A stretch of 64,000 nt of DNA from Closterium sp. Naga37s-1 (lineage: Eukaryota; Streptophyta; Zygnematophyceae; Desmidiales; Closteriaceae), in assembly GCA_947471745.1 (NCBI GenBank), contig CANJKZ010000724.1, positions 1,449,501 to 1,513,500 on the forward strand, in the 5' to 3' direction. Position numbers and translations under genes: made by a program. Position 1 is the first letter of the stretch. Each line of letters opens with the position of its first letter. The notes under the pieces were generated by a model. The model was not told the DNA's origin, did no database searches, and saw only the letters and a program-made list of their open reading frames with translations. Shown piece by piece: positions 1 through 9,723 of this stretch.

Positions 1-183
1 AGGTCAGCGCCTTCGGCACTAACGGCCTAGCGCAAGCTCCATAGGCGCCAACACCCATTAGGCTAATGGCGTAGGTGCCACTGGCCTAGGTCGCAGCACG
101 CACGGCGCCCGCACCCAGCTGCGCCAGCACCTTAGGCGCCCGCGCCAGCGCCCAACTGCGCTAGCGCCCACGGCACCCGCGAC
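1..183. repeat. GGCGCC-rich minisatellite, first block
   Basis: Degenerate tandem copies of a roughly 15-bp unit of the type ttaggcgccagcgcc, each centred on the palindrome GGCGCC. The same unit returns at 690-1325 and, reverse-complemented, at 20757-21330. Confidence 0.75.
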
Positions 184-689
184 CATGGTTATCTACACAT
201 CGATTCCCCTCCCCTTCTCTCTTTCTGTCTCTCCCTCTTTGTCACTCTCTTTCACTCTCTCTCTGACCCCTTTTTCTAATAAGCTGAATGAATGCCAGGG
301 CGGACGAAGCACAAAGAGAACCAGCTTGGTAACAGACGAAACGAGAAAGAATTAGAGCGACAGCTATACAGAGAAAGATAAAAACACACCTCTCTATCCC
401 TCTCTCCTCCCTGCCTCCTTTCCTCCTCCCTTTCCCTCTCTCACTCCTCACTCACACTCTTGCTCGTCCTTTTGTCATCTCCTATTTTCTGTCAGTCTAA
501 CTCCTTCACTCACCGTATTGTGCCGAAGATGCTCACATACGCCGTTGCTGCTGCCGTTGTTAATAAGAGGAGCACTTGCAAGTAAGAGACCTGGAGGCGG
601 GGAATGGGGAACGGGTGGGGGAGGGGAGTTTGTGAATTATTGCCATGTTCAACTGAAAACAGAGAATATGTGCATAGCGCTAGCGAACA
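184..689. other. CT-rich spacer, no gene seen
   Basis: Pyrimidine-rich simple sequence (CTCTCT and TCTCC runs, about 205-500) followed by mixed sequence. Short open frames here have no recognisable domain, so I assign no gene. Confidence 0.5.
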
Positions 690-1325
690 GGGCCCACGCG
701 CATGCTCAAGGCGCTAACGCCCTACGTAGGCGCCAACATCCACTGGGCTGACGTCCTACGCGCCATCAGGCCACCGCAACTGCGCATCCCCTAAGGCGCC
801 CACGCCAGCGCCAACGGCGCGAGCGCCCACAACGCTAGCGCCAAACGGCGCCAGCCCCTTAGGCGCCAGAGACAACGGCGCCAGCGCCCCACGGCGTCAG
901 CGCCTTAGGCGCCCGCCCCATCGCCAACAGCACAAGCGCCGAACAGCGCCACCGCCTAAGGGGCCAGCGCTAAACGGCGCCGGCGCCTGCGCCTCACGGT
1001 GTCAGCGTCTTCAGGGCCCGCGCCTAGGCGTCAGTGCCCAACTGCGCCGGCGCCAACGGCGGCAGCGCCTTAGGCGCCAATGCCCCACGGCGCCAGCGCC
1101 AAACAGCGTCAGCGCCCTGCGCCAGCGCCAACGACGCGAGCGCCCAAGGCGCCAGAGACAACGGGGCCAGCGCCCACGCGCCAGAGCCGCCTGAGGCGCC
1201 CGCGCCCAACTGCACGAGCGCTTAAAGCGACCACGGCGCGCTAGGCGCCAGCAGCCTAGGGGCCAGCGACCTACTAGGAACCAGCGCGAGGTGCCAGGGC
1301 TCTAGGCGAGCGCCCTAGGCGCCAG
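690..1325. repeat. GGCGCC-rich minisatellite, second block
   Basis: Continuation of the block at 1-183, with dozens of imperfect copies of cttaggcgccagcgcc and related forms. The open frames on both strands (for example 1024-1225) are translations of the repeat and are not treated as genes. Confidence 0.75.
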
Positions 1326-2348
1326 CGCTTTCTGAAGGGCCCGTTTCTCATGTTTCGCGAACTTTCACGCGTACTACCTTTATCACGCATTTATAAGGGT
1401 GTTCTTACCTCACGAGTATTCTTTTAGCGTATGCCACTAACGCAAGCGCAGGAGCTTGTTCAAGTACGTCGCGAACACTTCACTAAGGAGTCTTAGGACT
1501 CACCTACTACACCTGTTCTCCGATATTTCCACACCCTGAACTTTGATTCTTCCCAGACACCCTACATGGTTGAAGGTTTGATGAGACGGACGCCCTGACA
1601 TTGCGGGTCTATCAGGAAATAACCACCAGGTCAAGGCCTTTCGAAACTCGAACTTTGTAGTTCGAGTGAGCGGGGAAAATTCCAGTGCCAGATTGTTCCT
1701 GCGTTAAGCTCGCATTGAGATTGTGTTACATTAACCCTGAAAATTCTTCGAGCGTTGCTAACTACCTTCGAAATCGGTTTTTTCGAGGGTAGGTACCCCA
1801 GGTCGTGAAGATAAAGGGTGTGGAATTACCGCGGACTAGGTGTACGAGTGTTCTGGTCACCTCCGTCCCCACCTTCCCCCCAATCCCCTTAGAACGGCAA
1901 TGCGACGGCTGTGCCATCGCTGTGCTTCGAAAAACGCAGCATGGAGATGGCATGGCTTGGGGATGGAACTTTGCCTTGGGACGAAGTTGCGTCCCTGCTT
2001 CCATATGCCGTCGAGCAATTCGTTTTGGTTGACAAATGGGGGCGTTCGCCCGACACCCACTTTGATTGTTGGTTTGGACGGTTGGGGAGGCTCGGCACCT
2101 TATTTACGGGCTGACCAGGCTGACGGAGGTAAACGAACCCTAACTGACGGGATCAGGAAGGCGAGACCCACCTTCCTGATCCCATCGTTATCCCATGGTT
2201 TTTTGCTTCATTGGTGCTGGCGAACAGCCCCATGATGCTCACCCCATGCACGCGAATTTGGTCTGCACCAGATGGAAACCCTGCACCCGTGGGTTTTTTG
2301 CCCTGGTGTTGCACCCACGGTACACGCACCTTTGGACTAAGTTGCACA
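1326..2348. other. Intergenic sequence without recognised gene
   Basis: Mixed-composition DNA with only short overlapping frames on both strands. It holds the perfect inverted repeat listed at 2149-2183. It was contiguous with 9303 onward before element A inserted, so it may be upstream DNA of the pogo-like element. No terminal inverted repeat could be paired with confidence. Confidence 0.4.
2149..2183. repeat. Perfect 13-bp inverted repeat (hairpin)
   Basis: gggatcaggaagg at 2149-2161 is followed by a 9-nt loop and the exact reverse complement at 2171-2183. Its function is unknown. Confidence 0.7.
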
Positions 2349-2353
2349 GATAC

Positions 2354-2484
2354 TGTCAAACATATCTGCTACTTATTGTGTAGGCTGTAGTGGGGTAGCC
2401 CATATGGGGTACAACCCAAATTAGGGTTTGCTACTTGTACCCATCCTACTGCTAGTTCTTTCATCCCTCTTCGTTATTTTGACA
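2354..2484 (+). repeat. 5' LTR of element A
   Basis: 131 bp, tgtcaaac to ttttgaca. It contains the group core taggctgtagtggggta followed by the near-palindrome gtagcccatatggggtac. Confidence 0.92.
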
Positions 2485-2502
2485 TGGTTTCATAGCAGGT
2501 CC
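2485..2502 (+). promoter_or_regulatory. Primer-binding site of element A
   Basis: tggtttcatagcaggtcc directly abuts the LTR and resembles the initiator-Met tRNA 3' end complement used by many copia elements (TGGTATCAGAGC), with two mismatches. It runs into a perfect 8-bp hairpin (2498-2505 with 2507-2514) and then an agggcccacc box at 2523-2532. Confidence 0.7.
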
Positions 2503-2689
2503 TAGCCTAGGACCGATCTCTTAGGGCCCACCGAGTAGCGCTACCCCACCCGTCGCGCTAGTGTGATCACGTCGTACTGCCTTGCCCTGCCCTGCGCTGC
2601 GCCGCCTGCAGCAGCACGCACTGCTTTGCTAGCGCGCCGCCTGCTGCAGCGCCCCGTACTGAGTAGCGCGCCACCTGCTGCAGCGCGCC

Positions 2690-3045
2690 CTGCCCTGCCC
2701 GCGCGTCGCGCCGCCGCGCATGCCCTGCCTGAGCGCCGAGCCGCCGCGCGCCCTGCCCTGCCCGCGCGCTGCCCGTGTCGCGCGCTCTGCCCTGCCCGCG
2801 CGCCGCACTGCCGAGCGCCCTGCCCTGCCCGCGCGCCGCGCCGCCGCGCGCTCTGCCCTGCCCACGCGCCGCGCCGCTGCACGCTCTGCCCTGCCCGCGC
2901 GTCGCGCCGCTGCGCGTCCTGTCCTGCCCGCACGCCGCGCCGCCGTGTGCCCTGCCCTGCTCGCGCGCCGCGCCGCCGCGCGCTCTGCCCTGCCCGCGCG
3001 CCGCGCCGCTGCGCGCTCTGCCCTGCCCACGCGCCGCGCCGCCGT
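2690..3045 (+). repeat. 33-bp GC-rich tandem repeat in the leader of A
   Basis: About ten copies of a 33-bp unit starting tgccctgcccgcgcgccgcg. Because 33 is a multiple of 3, long frames appear in several phases and encode Arg/Ala/Pro-rich peptides. I regard these as repeat artefacts. Confidence 0.8.
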
Positions 3046-3048
3046 GCG

Positions 3049-3181
3049 TGTTAGAATCTAGTGGCAGGAATGAATTGACTAGATCAGGGTTTGGTACAAA
3101 TATGAAACCCTAATGGGGTTGTACCCCGTATTGGCTACCCCACTACAGCCTATACATATATGACATGCATATAATTTGACA
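3049..3181 (-). repeat. 3' LTR of fragment A'
   Basis: 133 bp, bounded by TG and CA. It is closest to the LTR of element I at 58495-58628 and carries the shared core on the minus strand. Confidence 0.82.
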
Positions 3182-3408
3182 CACCCCCATAGGCAAAGTG
3201 GGGAAGAGCAAGGGGTCACAAGACCAGTCAAGAGAAGCAAAGCAAGCTCAGGGTGGATCACAACGTCACCACACACACTGAGCACAAGCAAAGGGCCACA
3301 AGGCCAGCTCACATGCAAATGTATATATGCAACAACAACAGCACAGTGATCTCTACCTACCAGGAGCAAGCATGCAGGTATATATATAGATCACAGTACA
3401 GGCAGAGC

Positions 3409-5660
3409 CTACAGCAAGTGAGGAAACGTAGGCACAAGGCCCAACAAAGTACAAAAGCGCTGATGATCACCAGGCGGAAGTGCCTTGGTGAATATATCAG
3501 CAGTGTTGGCCTGAGTGGCCACGTGAGCAAGACGAAGCTGACCACGCTGCTGCAACTCTCGAGCAAGGAAGTAACGCAGAGCGATGTGCTTCGTTCTGTG
3601 CTCCAGTCTGTGCTCCTGACACAAGGCAATGGCGGCCTTGTTGTTTACGTATAGCACTGGAGGAGAACGAGGCCGCTCTCCCAAGTCGGTCAGCAGGTAG
3701 GTAAGCCAGCGTAACTCCTGTGCAGCCATGGCTGTGGCGTAGATCTCAGCCTCACAACTGGAGCTGAGAACTGAAGACGAGCGTGTAGAACGCATTGAAA
3801 CTGAACCAGAGCCAAGGCTGAAGGTGTAACCCTGTGACGACCGCTGAGTAGCCTGGTCGTCAACCCAAGAAGCGTCTGAGTGCCCAGTGAGGACAACGTC
3901 GCTCCGTCCTCCAAGCACGAGCCCCATGCCCGATATACTGCACAAGTAGCGTAGTACCCTCTTAGCAGCATCCATGTGCACCTTTCGGTGCCAACCAGGA
4001 GCCACGTAGCGAGCCAGAAGGCCAAGAGGGTATGCAAGGTCAGGACGAGTGCAGGTCATCAGGTACATGAGGCAGCCCACTAGCTCTGGGTAAGGACCAC
4101 TCGGCTCTACGGACTCGTCCGAAGGTGGAGCTGAGAGCGAGTGACCTGTAGCCAGAGGAGTGGCCTGTGCCGAAAACCAGGTGAAGCCGAAGCGCTGAAG
4201 GACCTGCTGCACCATGTGTGACTGAGTCAGTGTGATGGTGCGGCGTGCTCTGTCCCGGGTGATATGCAAGCCAAGGTAGATGCGCAGCTCACCCAGGTCT
4301 GTGCACGTGTGTCTCTTCTGCAGCTCCGGCTTCACCAGGGCGAGAGCCTCAGTATCAGCAGTGGCAAAGACCAAGTCGTCGACGTACACGAAGATGTAGA
4401 ACGGCGGCAGCGAAGTGTCGGTGCGCAGAAACAGCGACGGGTCAGCAGTCGACGGAGCAAACCCAAGACCCGCAAGTGTCGTCCTCAGTGTGTCGTGCCA
4501 CTCACGCGGCGCCTGGCGGTGACCGTAGACTGGCCGCCGGAGGCTTTACTGGGTACCAGGAGGGAACGACCCAGTGAAGCCAGGTGGGCGGTGCAGCCAG
4601 ATCTCCTCGTGTAGGCTGCCCTGTAAGAAGGCTATGCTGATTCAAGAGAGTGAAGCTCGTAGTCACGCTGAGCGGCAACGTGCAGCAACACCCGAAGAGT
4701 GGTCATCTTCGCGGTGGGGGAGAAGGTCTGGAAGAAGTCGACTCCCTCCCGCTGACTGAAGCCTCGAGCAACGTAACGAGCCTTGAAGACAGACGGAGAA
4801 CCTGGCGGCCGCTTCACCCTGAAAATCCACATGCCATTGACGATGTTCGCCCCAGGAGGGGGAACCTCGTTGACGTAAGTGCCTGTGGACTTCCAGGATG
4901 CCATCTCTGCGTCCATGGCTGTCTGCCACTGAGAGGAGTAGGGACCCGCGATCGCCTCAGCGTAAGAACGCGGAGTCGGGATGTCTGGTGCATCCGGGTC
5001 TCCCTCAGGAGCAAGCAGCATGGACACGAGATGAGGCGCAGCGGCTGCAAGACACTCAAGGTCCTCCTGCCTGTTCTTAAGGACGTCCGTGCTAAGAGCA
5101 CACCCACCCTCGACGGACGGAGGACAGACAGACTCAGACTCAGCAACAAGACTAGCGGCGTAGTCTAGACGACATGCAGCAGCAAAGTCAACAAGCTCAG
5201 CGACTAAGGCAGACGCAGCAGCAGACTCAAACGACGGGTCAGTGACAACAGTGGCGAGCAGACGCGTGACAGTAGGGTGAGCAGCACGAGTGCGGTCAGA
5301 CTCAGGTTGTGGATCGTCAGGCAGAGAAGACGCAGGAGGGGACGGCAAGGGAACACGCTGCGGAGCAGAGGAAGGACGCATGGCCATGAGGTGTGTGCCG
5401 GGGACAGCCGGCAGACGCTCACGAGGAACACGACAACCAGTATGACCAGTGCGGACAGTGCGAAGAGGCGAGACAGGACGAGACGCAGGCTCACGACGCT
5501 CAGCAAGACCGCCTGTCAGCTCAGTGTAAGGAGAAGGAGCAGGCAGCGGTGAGCCAGGCTGTAACGGAAGACCAGTAGACGACGGGAGGCTAAGAACCTG
5601 GCAAAGCACGAAGCCAGGCGGTGGCAGAGACGAAGGTGATGGCGGAGCGAAGAACAGTCG
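3409..5660 (-). pseudogene. copia reverse transcriptase-RNase H relic (A')
   Basis: Minus-strand pol remnant. The N-terminal RT part (about 4632-5609) shows the motifs WKSTGTY, MWIFRVKR, FKARYVARGFSQ and FFQTFSP. After a frame break near 4630 to 4390, the frame 4389-3409 carries YVDDLVFA, the RNase H motifs GHSDASW and SSCEAEIY, and the copia C-terminal signature NTADIFTKAL. The usual FLQGSLHEEIW stretch is damaged by the break. It cannot make a functional polyprotein because gag, protease and integrase are absent. Confidence 0.85.
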
Positions 5661-8600
5661 CGCTGCATTGGCTTAGTCATGGAGGTCGCTCGTACCTCCT
5701 TGATTCATGCGGCAGACAAGCTCTCCTCCCGCGCCATTCCCTGTGTCTTCCTTGGCTTTGTCCCTGACGCGCCTGGCTGGCAGTTTTACCACCCCACCTC
5801 GTGCCGTGTCCTGCCCTCTCAGGACGTCACGTTTGACGAGTCGGTTCCCTTTTACCGTCTCTTCCCCTACCGCACTGCCCCTCTCCCTCCCCCGCTGCTC
5901 TTCCTCACACCAGGTCCTCCTCCGGTAGACCCCCTTCCCCCTCAGGGTCCTGCTCCCTAAGGTGTGTCCCAGGTAGACGATGTCGAGCCTGTCGAGGTCG
6001 CTGTCGACTGTGGTGCTGCTAGAGGTGTTGCATCTGGGGGTGCTGAGCCTGCGGGTGCGGGGCCTGGGGGTGCTGAGCTTGAGCGTGCGGAGCCTGGGGG
6101 TGCGGAGCCTGGGGGTGCTGAGCCTACGGGTGCAGAGCCTGGGGGTGTTGAGCGTGCGGGTGCAGAGCCTGGAGGTGCTGAGCCTGAGCGTGCGGAGCCT
6201 GGAGGTGCTGAGCCTGGGGGTGCTGAGCCCGAGTGTGCTGAGCCTAGACGCCCTTCGGGTGTCTTGTCACGGCCGGAGTCTCTCTCTCCACTGCAGCTGC
6301 GCGAGTGGTTTGCACGGCGCTGGAGCATCCGGAGTGGTGGTGCTGGAGCTGGAGCTGCTGGAGGTGCTGGAGCCGCTAGTCCCGGAGGTGCTTGTACAGG
6401 AGGTACTGGAGCTGCTGGGGCTGGAGGTACTGCTAGAGCTGCTGGCGGTACTGGAGCTGCTGGAGCAGGAGGTCCTTCTAGCGTTGGAGCCACTGGAGGT
6501 GCTGCTGGTACTGGAGCTGCTGGAGCTGGAGGTGCTGTTGGAGCTGGAGCTGCTGGAGGTGCTGGAGCTACCGGAGCTGGAGGTGCTGGAGCTAGAGCTG
6601 CTGGAGCTGGAGCTGGAGTTGCTGCTGGAGCTGGAGTGTTGGAGGTACTGGTGCTGTCGGTGCTGGTGCTGGAGGTGCTATGAGGCTGCGACCGTACTTC
6701 GTTCCACTGCTTCAGCAGGTTCTTGGTCTCCCGCCTTCTACTGACCTTGCTCCTCCCTTCCTGTATCCACCGCCTGACCAGTCCCAGGCACAGCTACTGC
6801 CAGCCTCCCCACTGCCTGCTCCTTCTCCTTACACTGAGCAGCCCAGAGGTCTTACTGAGCGTCGTGAGCCTGCGTCTCGTCCTGCGTCGCCTGTTCGCGC
6901 TGGTTGCACTAGTCGTCGTGTTCCGCGTCCGCGTCCTCATCCTGTCCGCGGCACGCACCAGATGGCACTTCGTCCTTTTTCTGTTCCACTGCATGTCCCT
7001 CTGCCGTCTCCTCCTGCGTCCTCCCTTGCTGACAGTCCAAACCCGGAGTCTGACTCCCTTCGTGCTGCTAGTCCTACTGTCACGCGTCTCCTCGCCACTG
7101 TTGCCACTCCTTTAAGTCCACTGCTGCGTCTGCCTTAGTTGCTGAGCTTGTCGACTTTGCTGCTCGCTGTCGTCTAGACTACACCGGTAGCCTTGTTGCT
7201 GAGTCTGAGTCTGCCTGTCCTCTGTTCGTCGGGGGTGAGTGTGCTCTTGGCACGGACGTCCTTGAGGACAGGCAGGAGGACTTTGAGTGCTTTGCAGCTT
7301 CTGTACCTCATCTCGTGTCCATGCTGATTGCATCTGAGGGAGACCCAGATGCACCACACATCCCGACCCCGCGCTCTTACGCAGAGGCGATAGAGGGTCC
7401 CTACTCCTCTCAGTGGCAGTCAGCCATGGACGCAGAGATGGCATCCTGGAAGTCCACTGGCACTTACGTCGACGAGGTTCCCCCACCTGGGGCGAACATC
7501 GTCAGTGGCATGTGGATTTTCAGGGTGAAGCGGCCGCCAGGTTCTCCGCCTGTCTTCAAGGCGCGTTACGTTGCACAAGGCTTCAGTCAGTGACAGGGAG
7601 TTGACTTCTTCCAGACCTTCTCCCCTTCCCCGAAGATGACCACTCTTCGGGTACTGCTGCATGTCGCCGCTCAGTGTGACTACGAGCTTCACTCTCTTGA
7701 CTTCAGCACTGCTTTCCTACAGGGCAGCCTGCACGAGGAGATCTGGCTGCGCCGCCCACCTGGCTTCACTGGGTCGTTTCCTGCAGGTACCCAGTGGAGC
7801 CTCCGGCGGCCAGTCTACGGTCTCCGCTAGGCGCCTCGCGAGTGGCACGACACACTGAGGACGACTCTTGCGGCTCTTGGGTTTGCTCCTTCTACTGCTC
7901 ACCCATCGCTGTTTCTACGCACCGACACTTCGCTGCCGCCGTTCTACATCCTCGTGTACGTCGACGACTTGGTCTTTGCCACTGCTGACATTGTTGGACT
8001 GGCCCACGTGAAGTCGGAGCTGCAGAAGAGATGCACGTGCACAGACCTAGGTGAGCTGCGCAGCTATCTTGGCTTGCAGATCACCCGGGACAGAGCACGA
8101 CGCACCATCACCCTGACTCATTTTCACATGGTGCATCAGGTCCTTCAACGCTTCAGCTTCACTTGGTCCTCGCCACAGTCCACTCCTCTGGCTACCGGTC
8201 ACTCGCTCTCAGCTCCACCTTTGGACGAGTCTGTAGAGCCGACTGGCCCGTACCCAGAGCTAGTGGGCTGCCTCATGTACCTGATGACCTGCACTCGACC
8301 TGACCTTGCTTACCCTCTTAGCATACTGGCACGCTACGTTGCGCCCGGGAGACACCGACCAGAGCACTGGAAGGCCGCTAAGAGGGTGATGCGCTACTTG
8401 TGCAGTACGTCGGGCATGGGGCTCGTGCTTGGAGGACAGGGTCCAGTTGTCCTCACTGGTCACGCAGAGGCTTCTTGGGTTGACGACTTGGCTACGCAGC
8501 GGTCGTCACAGGGTTACACCTTCAGCCTTGGCTCCAATTCTGTTTTGTGGCGGTCTACCCGCTCGTCTTCTGTTCTCAGCTCCAGCTGTGAGGCTGAGAT

Positions 8601-8935
8601 CTACGCAGGAGCCATGGCTGCACAGGAGTTACGCTGGCTCACCTACCTGCTGACCGACCTAGGAGAGCCGCCTCTCCTCCAGTTCTGTACGTCAACAACA
8701 AGGCCATGATTGCCTTGTGTCAGGAGCACAGACTGGAGCACAGAACAAAGCACATCGCTCTCGTTACTTCCTTGCTCGAGAGTTGCAGCAGCGTGGTCAG
8801 CTTCGTCTTGCTTACGTGGGCTCTCGGGCCAACACTGCTGATATCTTCACCAAGGCACTTCCGCCTTGTGATCATCAGCGTTTCTGTACTGCTCTAGGCC
8901 TTGTGCCTACTTGGCCTCACTTTCTCACTTCTTGA
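5661..8935 (+). pseudogene. copia integrase end, linker, RT and RNase H relic (A)
   Basis: Homology begins inside the integrase catalytic domain at RIGLVMEVARTS. About 165 bp that element B has (16307-16475) are then missing, with gcgg microhomology at the break. The integrase tail DKLSSRAIPCVFLGF follows. A TAA replaces a Ser codon near 5958. The linker 5964-6690 holds PGGAE-type repeats (15-bp units) and an LREWFARRW motif. RT motifs (MWIFRVKR, FLQGSLHEEIW, YVDDLVFA) and RNase H motifs (SSCEAEIY, NTADIFTKAL) follow, interrupted by TGA near 7591, TAG near 7828 and a frameshift near 8690. It is non-functional. Confidence 0.88.
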
Positions 8936-9152
8936 CTTTGCTTGTACTATGATCTATATACTTATACCTGCATACTTACACTTGCTATGTTGTGATCACT
9001 GTACTGCTTGTTCTCCTTTATATATAACTCTGCATGTGAACTGGCCTTGTGGCCATTTGCTTGTGCTCAAAATGTGTGGTGACTTCGTGATCCACCCTGA
9101 GCTTGCTTTGCCTTTCTTGACTGGTCTTGTGACCTCTTGTTCTCCCCCTCTT

Positions 9153-9166
9153 TGCTTATGGGGGTG
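9153..9166 (+). promoter_or_regulatory. Polypurine tract of element A
   Basis: tgcttatgggggtg lies immediately 5' of the right LTR. The same cctatgggggtg-type tract precedes the 3' LTR of every copia element in the window. Confidence 0.7.
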
Positions 9167-9297
9167 TGTCAAACATATTTGCTACTTATTGTGTAGGCTG
9201 TAGTGGGGTAGCCCATATGGGGTACAACCCAAATTAGGGTTTGCTACTCGTACCCATCCTGCTGCTAGTTCTTTCAGTCCTCTTCGTTATTTTGACA
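9167..9297 (+). repeat. 3' LTR of element A
   Basis: 131 bp, differing from the left LTR at 5 positions (about 96% identity), so it is older than B, D or E. Confidence 0.92.
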
Positions 9298-9302
9298 GAT
9301 AC

Positions 9303-9723
9303 AACCAGGAATGTATTCAGGCGATAAAACAGACAAGACACACCCTGTGCCTTCAGGTTTCAGGCCAGGGACAGCATCGCAAATGCTCGTGTGCAAAAAC
9401 CACACATTCTCAAGCCGTTTCAAGGTGCCCCTAACACACGTAGGGCAAGTTCATCTCGCCATGTGGACTTTGCCCTTGCCCGATACAGACACATTTCCGT
9501 CCTCATGATGTGCATCAATCACACGTCACATCGCATGGTGGTGGTTACCGGGTTGCCTCTAGTTTCAAAACAGGTCCGGATGCGTTTGCACAGAAGCACG
9601 TTTGTGAACAACAATGTCAAAGTGCGCCCGCCCCACCTCTTCTTGTGCATGCCGTAAATCTCGAATAAGAAGACACACTCCTCAGCGCCAAACTCATTCT
9701 CTTCACATTCACAGCTGAACAGC
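9303..9723 (+). other. Sequence upstream of the pogo-like transposase
   Basis: No gene seen. It likely holds the promoter and 5' leader of the transposase at 9724. The boundary with the sequence left of element A (before 2349) is the original contiguous DNA. Confidence 0.35.

Larger units (their letters stand above)
3049..5660 (-). mobile_element. Truncated minus-strand copia fragment A' inside A
   Basis: It starts with a 3' LTR (3049-3181) and PPT (3182-3195, reverse of the group PPT). The conserved pre-PPT block is at 3243-3288. It then runs through RNase H, RT and part of the linker. Homology with the minus-strand linker (compare element I near 61060) stops at about 5660, where plus-strand integrase of element A begins. 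It has no gag, protease, integrase or 5' LTR, and no TSD pair. It may be a nested insertion followed by deletion, or a template-switch chimera. Confidence 0.8.
2354..9297 (+). mobile_element. Ty1/copia LTR retrotransposon A, rearranged
   Basis: Two 131-bp direct repeats beginning TG and ending CA (2354-2484 and 9167-9297, 5 differences) bound the element. The 5-bp target-site duplication gatac lies at 2349-2353 and 9298-9302. A primer-binding site follows the left LTR and a polypurine tract precedes the right LTR. The plus-strand body keeps only the end of integrase, the linker, reverse transcriptase and RNase H. Gag, protease and most of integrase are missing, and in their place lies a minus-strand copia piece (3049-5660). 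The conserved pre-PPT block is at about 9061-9106. Stop codons and frameshifts make it defective. Confidence 0.92.

Noticed and set aside
1762-2383. Overlapping 60-130-codon frames on both strands
   Set aside because: No conserved domain, and many mutually exclusive frames; no support for a gene.
2541-3113. Arg/Ala-rich open frames on both strands
   Set aside because: 33-bp tandem repeat in the leader of element A; periodicity, not coding selection.
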